Source: Molossus alvarezi (lineage: Eukaryota; Chordata; Mammalia; Chiroptera; Molossidae). Taken from it: 64,000 nucleotides of DNA. Positions 58,670 to 64,000 of the stretch are shown in pieces (within the stretch, counting starts at the first letter, position 1; each line of letters begins with the position of its first letter). Below the pieces are notes generated by a model. That model was not told the origin of the DNA and did not search any database. It saw only the letters and a program-made list of their open reading frames with translations. The stretch lies in assembly GCA_037176705.1 (NCBI GenBank), contig CM073890.1, positions 95,470,591-95,534,590 of the forward strand. Reading direction: 5' to 3'. Both the position numbers and the translations under genes were made by a program.

Positions 58670-60780
58670 AGTTTTTAACTTTGATGAAGTCTAATTTATA
58701 AATTTTCCTTTTATGATTCATGTTTTTTCTACCAACTCTAAGAACTCTTTGCCAAGCCCTTGATCTCAAAGATTTTATCCTATGTTCTTAATAAAAGTTT
58801 TATAGTTTAACATTTTACATTTTTGATCCATTTTGAGTTAATTTTTGAATAAAGTATGAAAGTTACTAGGTTAATTATTTTTGCTTATGGATATCCAAAT
58901 TGCTCTAGCACCACTTGTTAAAAAGGCTACTTTTTCTCTATTGCATTGTTTTTGCACCTTTGTTAAAAAGCAGTTGGGCATATTTCTCTGGGTCTACTAC
59001 TCCTAGGTTCTCTAGTCTATTCCATTGATTTATGTGTCTATCCTATCCCCCCACCAATAACTCAGCCTTGATTATTGTAGCTATACTGAAGTTAGGTAGA
59101 CTTATTACTTCCATTATATTCATTTTTTAAAATTAATTAATTATTCTAGTTCATTTGCCTTTCTGTAGAAATTTTAGAACAATCATGTGTATACCTGCAA
59201 AAAATTTTTGATAGATTTTTAGTAAGAATTGCATTAAACCCATATGTCAATTTGGGGAGGACTGACATCTTTACTTTGTCAAGTTTTACAGTCCACATAT
59301 ATAATGTTTCTCCATTTATTTAGGTCTTCTTTGATTTGTTTCATAAGTGATAAGTTTCCAGCATGTAAGTCCTATGTAGGTTTTATCAGACTATCACCCA
59401 AGTATTTCACTTTTTGAGCAATTAAAAATGGTACTGTATTTTCAATTTTGATGTGCATACGTTAATTGCTAGTATACAGAAATATAAATGATTGTGAATG
59501 TTTAACTTACAGGCAAACTTGACTAACTCATTTATTAGTTCTAGGGATTTGTGTAAATTCTTTGGGATTTCCTACTAAGATCAATTGTGTCATCTGCAAG
59601 TATTACTAAGAATTTTAGTTCTTCCTTTCTGAAATGTTTACCTTTAATTTTCATTTCTTGACTGATTTCACTGGCTAGAACTTCCAGCACTATGTTGAAT
59701 AGGAGTTGTAAAAACTGACATCCTTGCCTTGTTCTTTATCTTAAGGGAAAGGAATGTCTCATTAAGGATGATGTTAGCTGTAGGGTCCTTATAGACACTC
59801 TTTAACAGGATGAGGTACTCACTCTTTATGTCTAGTGTTCTTTCATAATAAATGGATGTTGAATTTTTAAAATAGTTTTTCTGTATCAATTCATATAATC
59901 ATGTGATTTTTCTTCTTTAGTCTATTAATGATGGATCACATCAACTTACTTCTGAATACTGAAAATAGCCTTGTATTTCTGGAATAAACCCCACTTAATC
60001 ATAAAGTACAATTCTTTTTACTGACTACTGAATTCCATTTGCAAATATTTGTTAAGGATGTTTGCATCTATATTGAGTGATATAGATATGTAGTTTTCTT
60101 TTTTTGTACTGTCTCTGTCTAGTTTCAGTATCAGCGCAAAACTACCTTCATAAATAATGTTCCCTCTTCTATTTTCATAAAGCAATTATGTAGAATTTAC
60201 ATTAATTCTTAAGTGTTTGGTAGATTCCGCCAGTGAAACTAGCTGGGTGGGACTGGAGATTTCTTTTGGGGAGTTTTAAAAACTTATGAGTTCAATTACC
60301 CAGATCATATTGGGTACATTGTCGTAGTTTGTGTTTTTCAAGAACGTGGCCCATTTCATCTAAGTTGTCAAATTTAAATGTGTAAAGTTGTTTGTAGAAT
60401 TCCTTTATTTTATTTTTGATATCTTCACGGTCTGTAGTGATGGCCCATTTCATTTCTAATATTAATAATTTGTGTCTTTTTTTTTTCTTTGTTAGTATTG
60501 CTAGAGGTTTGTCAATTACAACAATCAGTTTAAGAAAAAGAGCTTTCTGTTTCATTGATTTCCTCTATTGTTTTGCTTTTAATTTCATTGATTTTTGCTC
60601 TCAATTTTATTATTTACTCTCTTATATGTGCATTAAGCTTATTTTGTTTTTCTTTTTTATAAATTTTTGAGGTAGGAATTTACGTTATTAAATTAAGACT
60701 GTTCTTCTCCAATGTATGCATTTAATGCCTTAATTTTCCTCTCAGCACCAATTTAGATGTGTCCCAAAAATTTTGTTATG
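58670..60780 (-). mobile_element. Old L1 ORF2, antisense (reverse transcriptase region)
   Basis: Remnant reading ORF2 on the - strand. The frame at 60292-60555 shows KPLAILTKKKKRHK and EFYKQLYTFKFDNLDEM, the linker before the RT domain. The frame at 59668-59889 shows PTANIILNETFLSLK, an RT-region block. Many stops. It continues beyond the SINE at 60791. Confidence 0.85.
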
Positions 60781-60790
60781 TTGTATTTTC

Positions 60791-61001
60791 TTTTTTTAAT
60801 ATATTTTTATTGATTTTTTTTTTTTAGAGAGAGAGATAGAAATAAATATCAATGTGAGAAACATCCATTGGCTCCTCCTTCCATGCCCCCTACTGGTGAT
60901 CAAAGCCTACAACCTAGGCATGTGCTCTGACAGGGAACCAAAGGGGGACCTCTCAGTCCCTGGGCCAACAATTCACTGAGCCACAGTGGCCAGATGATAT
61001 A
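60791..61001 (-). mobile_element. Second-type VES SINE, antisense, inside the old L1
   Basis: ATATATTTTTATTGATTTTTT, ATCCATTGGCTCCTCCTTCC and CTGAGCCACAGTGGCCAG. TTGTATTTTC (60781-60790) and TTGCATTTTC (61002-61011) are the imperfect target repeats. Confidence 0.9.
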
Positions 61002-61011
61002 TTGCATTTTC

Positions 61012-61795
61012 ATTTTCATTCAGTTCAATGTACTTTATTGCCCTTGAGACTTTCTCTTTGACTCATGGATTACTGAGAAGTGTTTTGTTTCCAAGAGTTT
61101 GGAGATTTTTCTGTTATCTTTCTGGTATTTATTTCTACCTTGAATCCATTTGTGGCTGGGGAACACTCTGTATAATTTTAATTCTTTTAAATTTATTGTG
61201 TGTATTTAGTGGCCCAGATAGGATCTATCTTGGTATATGTTCCATGAAACTTGAAAATAATATGTATTCTGTTCTTGTTGGATGGAGTATTCCATAAATC
61301 AAAGGTTTTCTTTCTCTAAAGTTTTCTATGCATGTTGATTAGATCCTGTTGGTAATGTTTTTCTTCCAAATCCTTGCTGATTTTCTGTCTAGTTGTACTA
61401 TCAATTACTGAGAGAAGAGTGGTGAAGTCTACAGCTATAACTGTGAATTTGACTATTTTTCCTTTCACTTTTGTCAGTTTGCTTTACATGTTTTGCAGAT
61501 CTGTTGTTTGATATGTTCAGAGAATTGCTCTCTTCTTAGTATACAGATCTTTTTATCATTATATAATAATCCTGTCTCTAGTAATTTTCTTTGTTCTATA
61601 GTATATTTTATCTGATACTAATATAGCATTTTTGCTTTCCTTGATTGATGTTTGCATGCTATATTTTTTTTCCATCCTTTTACTTTCAGCCTGACTATAT
61701 CATCGTATTTGAAGTGAGGTCTGTGTAGACAGTATATCGTCAGGTCCTGTTTTTAATCCACTCCTGTATCACTGGTTTTTACTTAGTATATTTAG
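61012..61795 (-). mobile_element. Old L1 ORF2 endonuclease region, antisense
   Basis: The upstream part of the same L1 (TTCATTCAGTTCAATGTACT through GTATATTTAGACCATT). Non-functional. Confidence 0.75.
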
Positions 61796-61974
61796 ACCAT
61801 TAGAATAAAATAGGGCAGAAGAATATGCTGCCTGAATAGGAAATGAAGACTTTACAAGTAGCATTACATTATCTCTATCCTCCTAAGCTCCTTATATCAA
61901 CTACTGGTGGCAGACACTAGCACTAGAAATCTCAAAAACATCATGGATTCCTCTCTCACCTCCTAATAATAGCT

Positions 61975-62130
61975 AATACTTATAGAGCACTTTGTGTGAG
62001 GTACCCAGCCAATCATTTAACATACATTAACACATTTACTCTTCCTATTTTGCAATTGAGATAACTGAAGCTTGGAGAGGTAAGGATCACAGAGATAGTG
62101 ACTCAGCTGAGTTCAAAGGCAAGTAGGTGG
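61975..62130 (-). repeat. MIR SINE relic, antisense
   Basis: AATAGCTAATACTTATAGAGC, AACATACATTAACACATTTAC and GCAATTGAGATAACTGAAGC. Confidence 0.8.
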
Positions 62131-62365
62131 ATGTGCTTCTACAGTAGTATTTCACCATGACCCTCGAATCTCAAAAGTTTTATCTGCAATTCCCCAACAG
62201 TCCATCCCTCATCTGCCATTTCTACTACCAGTACTGAAGTTCATATCCCCTTTTTGTTTGCACACAATGATTTTTTTTTTAATTTCCTAATTGGTCTCCC
62301 TGCCACCATGCCCTCCTTCCTCCAATCTTCTTTCACAGGGTCCCAAATTATCTTCTTAGACCACA

Positions 62366-62582
62366 GGTAGCATAGTGGAAAGCATTTGAAATCAGCTGAG
62401 TTTAGATCACAGTTCAGAACTTAACTTCCTATGTAACCTAATCAAGTTACTTAACCTACTCTCACCTCAATTTCCTTATCTGTAAAATGGAAATAATTTT
62501 ACCTCCCTTAAGGATTATGTTAAATTGGATTTCACATATAAGGTTCCAAGTGCAGTGCCTGCACATGGTAGATACTCCATGT
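62366..62582 (+). repeat. MIR SINE, sense, near full length
   Basis: GGTAGCATAGTGGAAAGCA, ACTTAACCTACTCTCACCTC, TTCCTTATCTGTAAAATGG and AGTGCAGTGCCTGCACATGG, in the right order. Confidence 0.88.
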
Positions 62583-62870
62583 ATGTTATTTCCTTTCTAT
62601 AAATGTGAAAACAAAATCCATCCCCCCTTGCCTTTGAGATACAATCAGAACTTGTTGTCCAGGGCTCTTAGACCTGGGCCCAACCTCTGTCTCCAGTCTC
62701 ATTTCCCTCTACTGCGTCATCCTCTCCATATTGGACTTGCTTTGTTCTTATTGTTCCCTCATCCTAGAACACATTTTCCCTACTTCTCTGCCTAATGACA
62801 TGATCTTTTAAGGCCCTATTTAGAAAACTTCACTTTCTAATGTGACTAAATTCCTCCTCTCCCTTGTTCC

Positions 62871-63117
62871 CCTAGGACACTGCAGGTACTAGCTGGATTA
62901 GGAGAGTGAGATGATATTTGTATTTTATCCGACAACACTATGCTTTGAAGTGGCAGAACAGCTAAGAGCAGAGGGTTTGAGAATGACTGTCCTTGATTTG
63001 GATTTGACTATGATATTTGCTAACTTATTTCCCTATGACTCAATTATGTCATCTATGAAATTGGGATGATGAGTATTTCTATTTTATAAGGTCGATCTGA
63101 AAAGTATATAAGAAAAT
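62871..63117 (+). repeat. MIR-like relic and unclear sequence
   Basis: ATGACTCAATTATGTCATCTATGAAATTGGG resembles the MIR middle (62990-63075). The rest is unclear. Confidence 0.5.
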
Positions 63118-63120
63118 GTA

Positions 63121-63244
63121 CAGGGTGGGACAAATGTAGGTTATTTGTATAGAAAAATAATACAATAATTACTAAATAATAATATAAGAATAAATTATGT
63201 TTCCTGCACTTATAACTGTAAACCTACTTTTGCCCCACTCTCTC
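63121..63244. mobile_element. Mariner-like MITE, copy B
   Basis: Left end CAGGGTGGGACAAATGTAGG. The right end reads AACTGTAAACCTAC, then TTTTGCCCCACTCTC, which is the approximate reverse complement. TA flanks it on both sides. Interior AT-rich, no coding capacity. Same family as 6243-6361; the right ends share AACTGTAAACCTACTTTTGCC. Confidence 0.88.
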
Positions 63245-63249
63245 TATAT

Positions 63250-63934
63250 AGTGTTTAGTGGTCTGATATATGGCTTGTGTTCAGGAGGACCAGTAAATAT
63301 TTGTTATGATAACTATCAATCCTAAATCTGTTATCCAGTTGTGAGATTTTGTATCATTAAAAATAGAAAGCTTAATTCATAGCTCAAAGGTCTATGAGGA
63401 TTAAATGTGTTAAAACACCATGCCACACAGTAGGCCCTTAATAAAGGCTTGTATTTTCTTGTCTTTACTCTCTTTTCCTTAAACAATTCATGTGTCTTCT
63501 CTATTTTGATTTGCTAAACATTTAAATGAAGGTGAAAGGATGACATACGGAATATTTGGGAGTTGAATATGTGAAAATATAGTCATAACATAGTTTTAGA
63601 TAAAATTCCAAAAGTAAATTATTAAAAATCTAGTTTATTGTTTGTTTCACAAAGTTCTCGCTCTTCCTGCAATTTTTTTTTTTTTTTTTTAGTGTTCCTG
63701 TCTCTTCTCCTCCCAACCACCTTTGATGGTCCACAGGACTTATTTCTCAATTATTTTGCACTTTTACATACCTAAAAGTCACCTGAACCATCTAAAGACA
63801 ATCTATATGATTTTAATTTACATTAAAATTGTCAGTCTCTTGAATTATTCACAAGTTAATAACAGAATTCTAGCTCCCAGGGCAGAAAACCCATAATTCA
63901 CTCCTGGCTTAGGCAGATTGCTTGTACAGAGACA
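63250..63934. other. Unrecognised intronic stretch
   Basis: T-run at 63672-63691. A possible MIR/L2 scrap near 63390-63450. Nothing else recognised. Confidence 0.35.
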
Positions 63935-64000
63935 ACATGATGCAGTGGAAAGAACACTTAACTGGGAGTTAAGAAACCTGAGACCTGGTACCAGTCCTGT
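63935..64000 (+). repeat. MIR start, cut by the window end
   Basis: GATGCAGTGGAAAGAACACTT and GAAACCTGAGACCTGGTACC resemble the first third of MIR in sense. Confidence 0.65.

Larger units (their letters stand above)
61870..62870 (+). repeat. L2 relic with nested MIRs
   Basis: L2-like sense segments at about 61870-61970 (ATCATGGATTCCTCTCTCACC), 62160-62345 (CTAATTGGTCTCCCTGCCACC) and 62590-62870 (GGACTTGCTTTGTTCTTATTG). They are separated by two MIR insertions, listed next. Their collinear order suggests one original L2. Confidence 0.65.
14534..64000 (+). other. GPR149: GPR149 intron 3, running off the window
   Basis: Starts at the phase-0 donor after exon 3. The last coding exon, expected to begin with codons for R-S-G-Y and to encode roughly 185 residues, was not found by reading the rest of the window. 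The intron is therefore at least 49 kb here. It contains most of the mobile elements listed below, in both orientations. The missing exon is an observation limited by manual reading, since that exon may contain no Met and could be overlooked. Confidence 0.7.

Overview
This window is nuclear DNA from a mammal, most likely a bat of the suborder Yangochiroptera. The evidence is: (i) about a dozen tRNA-derived SINEs of the bat VES type, with tRNA-like A and B boxes and a TCTGAACAAAAAATGG...GAGGATAAAA-type tail; (ii) L1 elements whose 3' UTRs match each other but are not primate-like; and (iii) short palindromic mariner-like and hAT-like DNA transposons, which are unusually common in some bats. The family and species cannot be fixed from the sequence alone.

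Only one host protein-coding gene is supported: GPR149, an orphan class A-like G-protein-coupled receptor on the + strand. Three coding exons are visible (7371-8387, 9278-9470, 14076-14533). Their splice phases (0, 1, 0) join into 556 codons ending ...RTPRQ. The C-terminal exon (roughly 185 residues in the human protein, from memory) was not found and probably lies beyond position 64000. Everything after 14533 is therefore read as intron 3. Positions 1-7370 are upstream flank and probable 5' UTR, with a long CT/CCTT tract and several short upstream ORFs before the start codon.

The rest is layered transposon history. Upstream (1-7370) there are two 5'-truncated L1 3' ends in opposite orientation (2154-3223 with a perfect 17-bp target duplication, and 4516-5258) and a mariner MITE (6243-6361). 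Introns 1 and 2 (8388-14075) are mostly unique sequence. The first part of intron 3 (14534-44000) has old L1 and MIR/L2/MER5 relics, a hAT-like MITE (23097-23360) and several VES SINEs, some with perfect target duplications. At 44608-48059 a 3.4-kb L1 carries a 5' inversion of the twin-priming kind and interrupts an older L2. At 54411-56621 there is a full-length HAL1-like ('half-L1') element: a GC-rich 5' UTR, one intact 313-codon ORF1 and an L1-type 3' end, no ORF2, and a perfect 16-bp target duplication. The end of the window holds clustered SINEs, an old L1 ORF2 split by a SINE, nested L2/MIR relics and a second mariner MITE (63121-63244).

Functionally, the mobile elements look like one system. 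The L1, HAL1 and SINE insertions with clear target duplications start at TT/AA-like sites typical of L1 endonuclease, so L1 probably moved the others in trans. All element names and family calls come from recognising sequence patterns, without database searches.
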